Source of the DNA: Pseudomonadales bacterium
Lineage (GTDB): Bacteria; Pseudomonadota; Gammaproteobacteria; Pseudomonadales; Halieaceae
Reading direction: 5' to 3'
Assembly: GCA_024234735.1 (NCBI GenBank)
Contig: JACKNV010000007.1
Coordinates: 110,687 to 174,686 of the forward strand
Length of the DNA: 64,000 nucleotides
Shown: positions 54,790 through 62,946 of the stretch, piece by piece
Position numbering within the stretch: the first letter of the stretch is position 1
How the letters are laid out: each line of letters starts with the position of its first letter
Program-made: the position numbers and the translations under genes
The notes under the pieces: model-generated
Seen by the model: only the letters and a program-made list of their open reading frames with translations
Databases searched by the model: none
Told to the model about the DNA's origin: nothing

Positions 54790-55824
54790 CTAGAAAGAGG
54801 CTCCGCGCTCGACCCGCACCAGATCGGCACGCACCATCATGTCACACAGCTCTTCCAGAGTGACCACGGGCTCCCAGCCCAGTTCCCGCCGCGCCTTGGC
54901 GGGATCGCCTATCAGCAGGTCCACTTCCGCGGGGCGGTAAAACGCCGGGTTTACCGCCACCACCACCTCGCCGCTGCGGGCGCAGCGACCGCGCTCCTGA
55001 TCGGCGGAGCCCTCCCACTCGAGGCTCCTGCCCACGGCCCTGAAGGCCATTTCCACAAAGTCGCGCACGCTCTCGGTACGGTTGGTGGCCAGCACGTAGG
55101 TGTCCGGCCGCTCCTGCTGCAACATGCGCCACATACCCTCGACATAGTCGCCGGCAAACCCCCAGTCACGCTTGGCATCGAGATTGCCCAGCTCCAGGGT
55201 CTCCAGCAGGCCGAGCTCGATGCGGGCCACGGCATCGGTGATCTTGCGGGTGACGAACTCGCGCCCCCGCAGCGGCGACTCGTGATTGAACAGGATGCCG
55301 CTGCAGCCGAAGATATCGTAGGACTCCCGGTAATTGACCGTCATCCAGTGAGCGTAGAGTTTGGCCACGCCGTAGGGGCTGCGAGGATAGAACGGGGTGC
55401 TTTCATTCTGCGGCACCGCCTGCACCATGCCGAACATCTCTGAGGTGGAAGCCTGGTAGAAACGTATAGCGGGGTTCACGGTGCGGATGGCCTCCAGCAG
55501 GTGCACCGCGCCGATTCCGGTAATCTCCGCGGTGGTTGCCGGCTGGTCGAAGGACACGCCGACAAAACTCTGGGCCGCCAGGTTGAATACCTCCTCGGCG
55601 CCGCTGCGATCCAGCAGGCGGATAGCGGCGCCGGGGTCGGTCAAATCGTAATCCACCAGTTCGAGGTTCTCGTGGCCGAGTACGCCCACCTCCTCCAGAC
55701 GCCAGTGATTGACTGAACTGGTGCGGCGGGTGGCGCCCCATACCCGGTATCCCTTGTCGAGCAGCAGCCTGGCTAGATAGGCGCCGTCCTGACCGGAGAT
55801 GCCGGTAACTACAGCATTTTTCAT
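54790..55824 (-). CDS. gmd: GDP-mannose 4,6-dehydratase
   Basis: The protein is 344 aa. TGISGQDGAYLARLL binds NADP. The catalytic set is Thr127 and Glu129 (ASTSEMFG) with Tyr151 and Lys155 (RSPYGVAKLYAHW). It makes GDP-4-keto-6-deoxy-mannose, the precursor of GDP-D-rhamnose here. The GDP-mannose supply genes (manA, manB/C) are not in the window. Confidence 0.95.
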   Translation of the reverse strand: MKNAVVTGISGQDGAYLARLLLDKGYRVWGATRRTSSVNHWRLEEVGVLGHENLELVDYDLTDPGAAIRLLDRSGAEEVFNLAAQSFVGVSFDQPATTAEITGIGAVHLLEAIRTVNPAIRFYQASTSEMFGMVQAVPQNESTPFYPRSPYGVAKLYAHWMTVNYRESYDIFGCSGILFNHESPLRGREFVTRKITDAVARIELGLLETLELGNLDAKRDWGFAGDYVEGMWRMLQQERPDTYVLATNRTESVRDFVEMAFRAVGRSLEWEGSADQERGRCARSGEVVVAVNPAFYRPAEVDLLIGDPAKARRELGWEPVVTLEELCDMMVRADLVRVERGASF

Positions 55825-55839
55825 TGGTATGTTCCTGTA

Positions 55840-57102
55840 TCAGGCCTGTTCCGGCAGGAACGTGGCGACCGCAGTCTCCAGCGCATTGCGGAACAGGCGA
55901 GTATCGGTATCCGTGTCACACATGGAGGCGATGATGGCGACCAGCTCCCGCTCCAGTGTCCTGTGGGCCAGGCGCTGTGCACCCAGGCTGGCGGCAAACG
56001 CCACCAGTTCGCGCGCATAGAACTCCGCGCTGTGTGCCCGGCGCAGTCGCTCCCGCCCCTGCAGGCCGACCTGCCGGTATTTCTGCGGTGAGGTGAGCGC
56101 GTCCTCCAGCAACGCCCGCAGGTCGGCGGCCTCGTTACCCACCGAAATCCTGCACACGCTGTCCGCGGGCAGCTCCCCGTACCAGCCGACATCGCTGACC
56201 AGGGTAGGCAGCGCGGCCGCCCAGTAGCGCAACTGGCTGGCGGAGGCCTCCCCCATGGTCGGCCACCGCAAGTTTATAGCGAAGTCGGCGCTTTGTAACG
56301 CCCGCTCCAGCTCGCCGTCGCTGACATAGCCGTTGATGCGGATGTACTGCTCAACGCCGAACTGGGCGGCGTGTTGCAACAGTTGCCGGCTGCTGCTGAT
56401 ATTGCCGAACAGATCCAGGTTGATGCGCTCCGGGGCGGGCAGTGAACCCCAGGCCTGCAGGAACTCCACCAGGCGGCGATTGGGCCCCACATGCCCGCAG
56501 AACACAAAACGCAACGCACCGGAAGCAGTCGGCGGCGGTTCGCCCGCGGCCGCAGTGGGTGCCGGCAGGTTCAGGCGCAACAGCGGCGTTCCGGGCACCA
56601 GCTGTCGCTGCAGGGCCTCCAGGGCGTAGCGCGAATGCACCAGCACCCCCAGCGACCCGGCGACAAAGGGCTGGAACAGCGGATAGTTGGCCACCATCTC
56701 ATTGTAATCGGCCACCGATTTCTCGCTGCGGTTGACCAGGGCGCGGACGTCGTCGCCGTACTGGCGACACATCATGTCCTTCCACAGCTCAGGTTGATCC
56801 AGCTGGTGGGACAGATGCCGCGCCAGGTCCACCAGGCTCAGGTCGTGCAACACTACCAGCCCCGGCTCCTGTAGCGCGCGCTGGTAAATGGGCAGGTGCA
56901 GCGGATTGTTGCCAATGTGGTAAACCGGTAGCGAGGCCACGCCGGCATCTTCCGGTGGCGCGGCCCACTCCTCCGGCCCCGTTGAAGCATCGCTCACCGA
57001 GACCACCTCGGCATAGCGCTGCAGGCTGGGCAGCAACTGCTCGCTGTAGCGGGCGATTTCGCTGCTGGCGGCGTCCAGGGGTGAATACCAGCGGATTTTC
57101 AT
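55840..57102 (-). CDS. Glycosyltransferase (GT4-like)
   Basis: The protein is 420 aa from the ATG at 57102, which overlaps the next stop (ATGA). It starts MKIRWYSPLDAASSEIARYS. A GT-B fold is suggested by FVFCGHVGPNRRLVEFLQAW and the C-terminal FAINLRWPTMGEASASQLRYW, in which Glu replaces the usual first EX7E glutamate position. This subtype is common in O-antigen and exopolysaccharide clusters. The donor is unknown. Confidence 0.78.
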   Translation of the reverse strand: MKIRWYSPLDAASSEIARYSEQLLPSLQRYAEVVSVSDASTGPEEWAAPPEDAGVASLPVYHIGNNPLHLPIYQRALQEPGLVVLHDLSLVDLARHLSHQLDQPELWKDMMCRQYGDDVRALVNRSEKSVADYNEMVANYPLFQPFVAGSLGVLVHSRYALEALQRQLVPGTPLLRLNLPAPTAAAGEPPPTASGALRFVFCGHVGPNRRLVEFLQAWGSLPAPERINLDLFGNISSSRQLLQHAAQFGVEQYIRINGYVSDGELERALQSADFAINLRWPTMGEASASQLRYWAAALPTLVSDVGWYGELPADSVCRISVGNEAADLRALLEDALTSPQKYRQVGLQGRERLRRAHSAEFYARELVAFAASLGAQRLAHRTLERELVAIIASMCDTDTDTRLFRNALETAVATFLPEQA

Positions 57103-58148
57103 GCGCGCAGCAGGCTCTGCACGATCTTGTCCCAGGACAGGTCGATGCGCTCGATGCGCTGGCGCGCCGCCGCGCCCAGGCGCTGCGCCTCCTGGCGATC
57201 GTTCCATACCCGGCTGATGGCCAGGGCCATGGCGCGCGGGTCTGCCGGGACAGTCAGGCCGCACTGCTCGTGTACCACGAACTCGGTGGCGCCGCCGGCG
57301 TCGTCCAGTGTCAGCACGGCCTTGGAGGACAGCATGGCCTCCGGGGTGACGTAGCCGTAATCCTCATCGACCGGGGTGAAAATCACCATCAGGGCGTTGG
57401 CGTACAGCTCGAATTTCTCCTCCTCCGTAATTCGCCCACGCCACTCCAGCTTGCTTTCCACACCCAGTTCCCGGGCGCGCTGCCTGAGTTTGTCCAGATA
57501 CTGGGGACTGTCCGGTTCACCGGCGAACACCACCTTTACCGGCTCCGGTACATGCACCAGGGCTTCCACCACCAGTTCCTGGCGCTTGATAGGGGTGATC
57601 CGGCTGGGGAAGAAAAAATAGTCCCCGTAGCCGTCCACCCGGAACCGCTCCATGGAGCGCGGCGGCGGATACAGCACTTCGGAATCGATGCGGTTGTAAT
57701 GCTTGAGCCGGGCGCTCACGTTGCGGGAGATCGTATAAATGTTGCGACAGGCCTGGATCGCCTCGGTATCCTCGCGGCGGATGAGGTCGCGCAGGGCCAG
57801 GCCATCGGGCATCGCCGCCAGGTCCGACAGGCTGGAGTCCCACAGGTCGTAAGCGCCGCGGTGCTGGTGCAGGATCCACAGCGACATGGCCGGGTGGGGT
57901 ATCAGCCACATGGGAAACTTCAGGGCGATCACCCGGTCAATGTTGACCCCGTTGAAATTGCTCACGTCCATCAGCTTGCTGGCCAGGATGGTATTGGCCA
58001 GGGTCTGCTGCGGATACCACTTGAACGGCAGGGTCAGGATTTCCGCCCGGTGCCCGGCCAGCCGCAACTGCGCCTGCAGATCCTCGGCCAGCACCTCTGC
58101 ACCGCCGTAACAGAACGGCACCTGGGTATTCAGTATCAGTATATTCAT
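57099..58148 (-). CDS. Family 4 glycosyltransferase
   Basis: The protein is 349 aa from the ATG at 58148. The N-terminal LNTQVPFCYGGAEVLAEDL is the acceptor-side loop. HQHRGAYDLWDSSLSDL, then FPSRITPIKRQELVVEAL and DEDYGYVTPEAMLSSKAVL (EX7E-like) are seen. It is the type found next to GDP-sugar pathways in surface glycan clusters. It is coupled to the following gene by ATGA. Confidence 0.83.
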   Translation of the reverse strand: MNILILNTQVPFCYGGAEVLAEDLQAQLRLAGHRAEILTLPFKWYPQQTLANTILASKLMDVSNFNGVNIDRVIALKFPMWLIPHPAMSLWILHQHRGAYDLWDSSLSDLAAMPDGLALRDLIRREDTEAIQACRNIYTISRNVSARLKHYNRIDSEVLYPPPRSMERFRVDGYGDYFFFPSRITPIKRQELVVEALVHVPEPVKVVFAGEPDSPQYLDKLRQRARELGVESKLEWRGRITEEEKFELYANALMVIFTPVDEDYGYVTPEAMLSSKAVLTLDDAGGATEFVVHEQCGLTVPADPRAMALAISRVWNDRQEAQRLGAAARQRIERIDLSWDKIVQSLLRA

Positions 58149-58173
58149 GGGATAACCAACGCTTTGTCCGGCC

Positions 58174-58764
58174 TCACCTTCCCAGGTGGCGCACGATTTT
58201 TGCCAACTGCTCGTTTTGAAAATCCACAATGGCCCGGTCCCGGTCGTCCAGGTCGTTGCGGTGCATGGCGATCAACCCCCGCAGTTCCTCGATATCCCGC
58301 TGCATCCGTGGCAGATAGAGCAGGGCCCGCAGGTAGCGAGGAATCACTCCCAGCACCGGCACCCGGCAGGCGCGCTCGATGACGAAGGCCCGCAACAACC
58401 CCTTGACCACGGTATTGTGCTGTTTCCCCTCCGGGCCATAGCGCAGGCGGAACAGCAACTCCAGGCGCGACAGCGCACCGCTGTGCAGTTGCTGCAGGCG
58501 GCTGGTGAGACCCTCCACATCGGCATCGCGCTTGAGCAACACCAGGTAGGCATGCTGCACGAACTGGCGGTCATGGTAGGCCAGCAGCTCTCCCACGGAC
58601 CAGCGCTGGCGCTGGTAATCGCGGCCGACGCCGGCGCCGCTCACCGGCAGTTGCAACGCCGTGAAACGCAACCCCCCCAGGCGCGGGGTATCGCTGTGAT
58701 CATAGCGGTCCTGCTGGATGCGCTGATGGATCAACGCCTCCAGGCGATCGGCCGGGCCAGTCAT
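58174..58764 (-). CDS. DUF4214-like domain protein
   Basis: The protein is 196 aa. Residues about 57-118 match the DUF4214 pattern: FVQHAYLVLLKRDADVEGL, then LHSGALSRLELLFRLRYGPEG. A helical region rich in charged residues ends the protein (about 150-196), which may be a short coiled coil. There is no signal peptide or clear membrane segment. DUF4214 is often fused to or beside glycosyltransferases and methyltransferases, so it may tether them. It is coupled to the upstream sulfotransferase by ATGA. Confidence 0.72.
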   Translation of the reverse strand: MTGPADRLEALIHQRIQQDRYDHSDTPRLGGLRFTALQLPVSGAGVGRDYQRQRWSVGELLAYHDRQFVQHAYLVLLKRDADVEGLTSRLQQLHSGALSRLELLFRLRYGPEGKQHNTVVKGLLRAFVIERACRVPVLGVIPRYLRALLYLPRMQRDIEELRGLIAMHRNDLDDRDRAIVDFQNEQLAKIVRHLGR

Positions 58765-60404
58765 GTGCGCGCCACCTCCAGCGTGTCGTCTGCGGTGCGA
58801 TTGTACAGCGTGAAGTCCCTGGGGTAATACGCCTGGATCTGCCGGTACAGAGGGGCGTCCACCAGTTCAGCCAGCCAGCTTGTGGAGTCTGCCGGCAGCT
58901 GCCCCGCCGGCGTGTCGGCGTAGGCCGCGGCGGTCGATGGCGGGCCGCTGAAGGGCGGACAGGTCGTGGCGGATTCCGGGGCGCGCTCGATACGCACTGC
59001 CAGCTGGCGCTGCCGCGCCAGGTCGCGCTCCAGCAGCGCCAGCTGCTGTGGGCGGTACAGCGCGTCGCAGCTATCCGGCCACGGCAAACAGCGACTCTGG
59101 CGCTGCCACAGGGGGTGGGCGAAGCGGCCGCTGGTGACGGCGCTGACAAACTGGCGAAAGCTGATACCGCGATCACAATCCGGCTGTGCCATGCCCTGGA
59201 CGGCGGCCAGCAGTCGATACATGCGCGGCCAGCGGGCCAGTTCCCGGCGCCGCTCGACGAAGTGCCGGCGGTAGATCTCCACCAGCCGGGCCACCGGCTC
59301 GTAGACGATGGCGAAACGGAAATAATCGCGGGAAGCGGCGATACGTTGTACCTCTTCAGGCGAGTAATCTCCCAGCACCAGGCCGGTGGCGTAGTCGCGG
59401 ACCACGCGGTCGATACCCAGCTGCTGCAGCGCCTGCTTGTGCGGCACCGAGGACAACTCCAGCATCATGCGCTTGATGCCGGCATCCACGGCCCCCGGCG
59501 AGGGCAGGTAGACCAGGCGCGCGGGTTCGGCCACCAGCATGCGGTTGAGTGGCCAGGGCAGGTTGTCCCGGCCCCGCGACGGCCACAGGGTGGCGGCGTC
59601 CGGCCACTGCCATTGCCGCTGGCGGCGCATCCCCGGCCGCAGCGGCAGCGCCCACAGGCGCCTGCGCCGCTGGTGCAGGTCGGCAACACTGCTCCACAGC
59701 CCTCCCTGCTCGGCCTGCACCCAGCGCACCAGCTTGTCATCCTCGCCGTTCAACTCGGCGATCAGGGCCACCAGCTCCGCGTCCTGCAGGAAGCCGCGGG
59801 CATAATCATCCCGACTGCGATTGGCCTGCAGTGGGGGGGCCGGCACCCAGTCCAGTAATTCGGCCAGCCGGTCGTGGAAGAGCTGGTGGTGGGCCACGCT
59901 GCCGATGAGGAAATCATGCCCCTGCAGGCTCTTGCAGACACTGGCAAAACGGGCGCGGCCGCGGCTGAGGTAGCGGCACTGGAAGTTGCTGATCTCGCGC
60001 CGAAACGGCCGGCAGTTGCGGATGGAGGCGGACATGGAATCCGCATCCAGGCCACGGCGCTGCCACTCGCGGATGTGCGCCTCGCGTATCCTGCGCTCGC
60101 GCTCGGAATCGGCCAGCTCCGGGCGGGTATAGTAGACGAATAGCGAGATGGCCCGCTGCACGGGGTCGCGCACCAGGGCGCAGTACAGCGCGTCCAGGTT
60201 GCGGGGATAAAACGCCAGGTGCTTGTGCCCCCCCACCACCGGGCGCGCCCCGATGAGGCCCGCCGGGTAGCGGCGGATATCCGGGTCGCAGTCCCGACCT
60301 ATCCAGAATACGCTGTCGCGACCATAGTGTTCGTTGAACATGGTCTGCTGGCTGGTACCGGCCGTCTTGGGGATATGCAGGAACACCAGTTCGGGCGCGC
60401 TCAT
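58761..60404 (-). CDS. Bi-domain sulfotransferase with degenerate second domain
   Basis: The protein is 547 aa from the ATG at 60404. The N-terminal half is an intact-looking sulfotransferase: 5'-PSB FLHIPKTAGTSQQTM (Lys13) and 3'-PB CALVRDPVQRAISLFVYY (about 76-93). The second half (about 285-537) resembles the enzyme at 36254 over its length, for example AAVQGMAQPDCDRGISFRQF. There the PSB loop is PSPGAVDAGIKRMM (301-314) instead of PVAKCACTSLKSMM, and the 3'-PB is VYEPVARLVEIYRR instead of VIRDPFERLVSAY. The second domain is thus probably inactive in PAPS binding and may bind the glycan. Confidence 0.78.
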   Translation of the reverse strand: MSAPELVFLHIPKTAGTSQQTMFNEHYGRDSVFWIGRDCDPDIRRYPAGLIGARPVVGGHKHLAFYPRNLDALYCALVRDPVQRAISLFVYYTRPELADSERERRIREAHIREWQRRGLDADSMSASIRNCRPFRREISNFQCRYLSRGRARFASVCKSLQGHDFLIGSVAHHQLFHDRLAELLDWVPAPPLQANRSRDDYARGFLQDAELVALIAELNGEDDKLVRWVQAEQGGLWSSVADLHQRRRRLWALPLRPGMRRQRQWQWPDAATLWPSRGRDNLPWPLNRMLVAEPARLVYLPSPGAVDAGIKRMMLELSSVPHKQALQQLGIDRVVRDYATGLVLGDYSPEEVQRIAASRDYFRFAIVYEPVARLVEIYRRHFVERRRELARWPRMYRLLAAVQGMAQPDCDRGISFRQFVSAVTSGRFAHPLWQRQSRCLPWPDSCDALYRPQQLALLERDLARQRQLAVRIERAPESATTCPPFSGPPSTAAAYADTPAGQLPADSTSWLAELVDAPLYRQIQAYYPRDFTLYNRTADDTLEVART

Positions 60405-60405
60405 A

Positions 60406-61545
60406 TCAGGCAGTGGCCGCGCTGGCCCTGGCGGCCAGGATCCGGCGGTAGGCATCGGCATAACGCGCGCCCATGTTGCTACCGGTAAACAGCTGTTCAT
60501 AACGCAGCCGGGCGCGAGCGCCCATGCGCCTGGCCTTGTCGGCATCCCGGTACAACTCGTCCATGGCGGCGCGCAGCGCCACGCTGTTGCCCGGCGGCAC
60601 CACCAGCCCGGTTTCACCGTGGATATTGACGTGGCTGGTGCCTGAACCGACCTCCGCGGAGATCAGCGGCCGCGAGCTCATGGCGCCCTCCAGCAGGGTG
60701 ACGCCAAACGCCTCGGAGCGCAGATAGGAGGGAAATACCACCGCCCGGCACAAACTGAACAGGGCCATTTTTTCCCGGTCGGAAACAAAGCCGGCGAAAA
60801 TCACGTTGTCCAGCCCCAGGCGCATCGCCTGGCGGCGCAACTCGGCTTCCACCGGGCCGCTGCCGACGATAACGACCTTGTATTCCGCGCCCTGTATGGC
60901 GTCCAGCAGGATATGCAGCCCCTTGTAATAGCGCAGCACCCCGACGAACAGGAAAAAGTCCTGCCCGTAGCGCTCGCGCACGCGGGCCCGGTCTTTGTTC
61001 TGCTCGTCCAGCGGGGGATAGGAGGGTTCATTCAGGCCGATGGGAATCACCTCCACCTTGTCGCCATAGCGGGCCAGCACTTCGCTGGTTGCGAAGTAGT
61101 TGGGGGAGGTCGCCACGATCATATCCATGGCGTCCAGATAGCGACTCATCAGCGGCCGGTACACCGACAGCAGGAACTGCTGGCGCACGATATCCGAATG
61201 ATAGGTGAGTATCGCCGGCCGCTGCCGCCCCACCATCAGGTACATCAGGTCGGAGAAAGGCCAGGGATAGTGGTAGTGCACGATGTCGGCCCACTGCACC
61301 TCGCGGGCGAAGCGGCGCATGCCGGTCAGGGCGAAGCCGCAGGAGGCGATTTCAAAGGTCTTGCGCACCCTGATCACCTCCGCCTCCACCCGGGGCAGGA
61401 AATGCGGAAAGGGTTCGTCGCTGAGGGTGAATACCCGGCTGCGCACCCCGTGACTGCCCGAGGCGAGGCAGATCTGCCGTATCACCTCCTCCAGCCCGCC
61501 CTGGGAATCCGGAAAATACGTCCTGTATACGTGGAGAACCTTCAC
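60406..61545 (-). CDS. WbpZ-like family 4 glycosyltransferase
   Basis: The protein is 379 aa from GTG at 61545. VLHVYRTYFPDSQGGLEEVI, then YHYPWPFSDLMYLM, LTYHSDIVRQQFLL, FLFVGVLRYYKGLHILLDAI and the EX7E motif RSEAFGVTLLEGAMSSRPL are present. They resemble WbpZ/WbdB-type transferases of the D-rhamnan (common antigen) pathway of Pseudomonas. It would use GDP-D-rhamnose or GDP-mannose. It is first of the long block with overlapping genes; its stop is one base from the following ATG. Confidence 0.85.
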   Translation of the reverse strand: MKVLHVYRTYFPDSQGGLEEVIRQICLASGSHGVRSRVFTLSDEPFPHFLPRVEAEVIRVRKTFEIASCGFALTGMRRFAREVQWADIVHYHYPWPFSDLMYLMVGRQRPAILTYHSDIVRQQFLLSVYRPLMSRYLDAMDMIVATSPNYFATSEVLARYGDKVEVIPIGLNEPSYPPLDEQNKDRARVRERYGQDFFLFVGVLRYYKGLHILLDAIQGAEYKVVIVGSGPVEAELRRQAMRLGLDNVIFAGFVSDREKMALFSLCRAVVFPSYLRSEAFGVTLLEGAMSSRPLISAEVGSGTSHVNIHGETGLVVPPGNSVALRAAMDELYRDADKARRMGARARLRYEQLFTGSNMGARYADAYRRILAARASAATA

Positions 61546-61661
61546 CGGGCCCCGCTCTTGTTATAACTGTAAGACCGCACCGCCTGGTCTATCCGCCCCG
61601 CCGTGCCTGAGGGGCGCAGTTTACCAGCGATTGGCGCGCCGTGGCCGGATTCGCCGAGAAT

Positions 61662-62909
61662 TTATCGCCTCTCGTCACCGTGCCAGGGTGCCACCCAGAT
61701 CAGCAACAGCATCCCGGGCACGGCGATCACCGCGCAAAACAGGAAAAAGTTGAACCAGCCCACCTGCTCCACGATCACCCCGGTACTGGCGTTGGCAAAG
61801 GTACGCGGCAGCGCCGCCAGCGCGGTAAACAGGGCAAACTGGGTGGCGGCGTAGGTCTTGCTGGTCTCGCGGGCGATGAACGCGGTGAAGGCCGCCGTGC
61901 CCATGCCCACGCCGAGGTACTCGAAGCTGATCACCACGGCCAGCATCCACAGCACCTCGCCGTGCTGGGCCAGCACCGCGAACCCGAGGATGCTGATCAC
62001 CTGCACCACCCCGAACAGCCACAGCGAGCGGTTGATCCCCAGGCGCACCATCAGCAGCCCGCCCAGCAGGCCGCCGAAAATAGCCGGCCACAGGGCGGCG
62101 TGCTTGGCGACCAGGCCGATCTCGGTCTTGCTGAAGCCCATGTCCAGGTAGAAAGGCGTGGCCAGCGCGGTCGCCATGTTGTCGCCGATCTTGTACAGGA
62201 ACATGAAGCCCAGCACCAGCAGCAGGCCGGACCAGCCGCGGCGGCCCAGGTACTCGGCAAAGGGCGCGACCACGGCCTCGCGCAGGCCGGTGCCGGTGGG
62301 CAGCTCCGAGTCGGGCTCGCTCACTGCGAGGGTCATCGCAATCCCCACCGCCATGAAGCCGCCGGTTATCCAGAACACGCTGGACCAGGGCAGCATGTCC
62401 GCCAGGATCAGCGACAGGGAACCCGGCACCAGGCTGGACACGCGGTACGCCTGCACATGGATGGCATTGCCCAGCCCCAGTTCCTCGTCGGGCAGGATCT
62501 CCCGCCGGAAGGCATCCAGCGCCACATCCTGGCTGGCGCTGAAGAAGGCCACTGCCACCGCCAGCCAGGCCACCAGCCAGGTGGACTGGGCGGGCTGGTA
62601 CATGCCCAGCACACCGATAAACCCCATAAGCGCCAGCTGGCACACCAGCATCCAGCCCCGACGGCGCCCGAGGAAGGGCGGCGCCCAGCGGTCCATCAGC
62701 GGCGCCCAGGCGAACTTCCAGGTGTAGGGAATACCCACCAGCGCAAACAGCCCGATCTCGGTGAGCGACACGCCGCCCTCCTTCAGCCAGGCGGGCACCA
62801 GCTGGAACAGCACGTACAGGGGCATCCCCGAGGAAAAACCGGTGAAAATACAGATCAGCATGCGCCGGTTGAACACGGCGTCACGCCAGGGGTGGGCGCC
62901 GCTACTCAC
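61662..62909 (-). CDS. ampG: AmpG-family MFS permease
   Basis: The protein is 415 aa from GTG at 62909, with 12 membrane segments. The family block GFSSGMPLYVLFQLVPAWL, then FALVGIPYTWKFAWAPLMDR and GRRRGWMLVCQ is clear, as is FFSASQDVALDAFR. AmpG imports GlcNAc-anhydroMurNAc peptides for cell-wall recycling and beta-lactamase induction. It is embedded in the glycan locus. An anhydro-sugar or oligosaccharide import role is conceivable, but recycling is the standard expectation. Confidence 0.85.
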   Translation of the reverse strand: MSSGAHPWRDAVFNRRMLICIFTGFSSGMPLYVLFQLVPAWLKEGGVSLTEIGLFALVGIPYTWKFAWAPLMDRWAPPFLGRRRGWMLVCQLALMGFIGVLGMYQPAQSTWLVAWLAVAVAFFSASQDVALDAFRREILPDEELGLGNAIHVQAYRVSSLVPGSLSLILADMLPWSSVFWITGGFMAVGIAMTLAVSEPDSELPTGTGLREAVVAPFAEYLGRRGWSGLLLVLGFMFLYKIGDNMATALATPFYLDMGFSKTEIGLVAKHAALWPAIFGGLLGGLLMVRLGINRSLWLFGVVQVISILGFAVLAQHGEVLWMLAVVISFEYLGVGMGTAAFTAFIARETSKTYAATQFALFTALAALPRTFANASTGVIVEQVGWFNFFLFCAVIAVPGMLLLIWVAPWHGDERR

Positions 62910-62946
62910 CCACTGGTACCGAAACCTCCGGCAGCGCCGGGAGCAC

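Noticed and set aside
61560..61565. TATAAC on the minus strand before the WbpZ-like gene as a promoter -10
   Set aside because: It would start transcription only about 8 bases before the GTG, and no -35 lies at a suitable distance.
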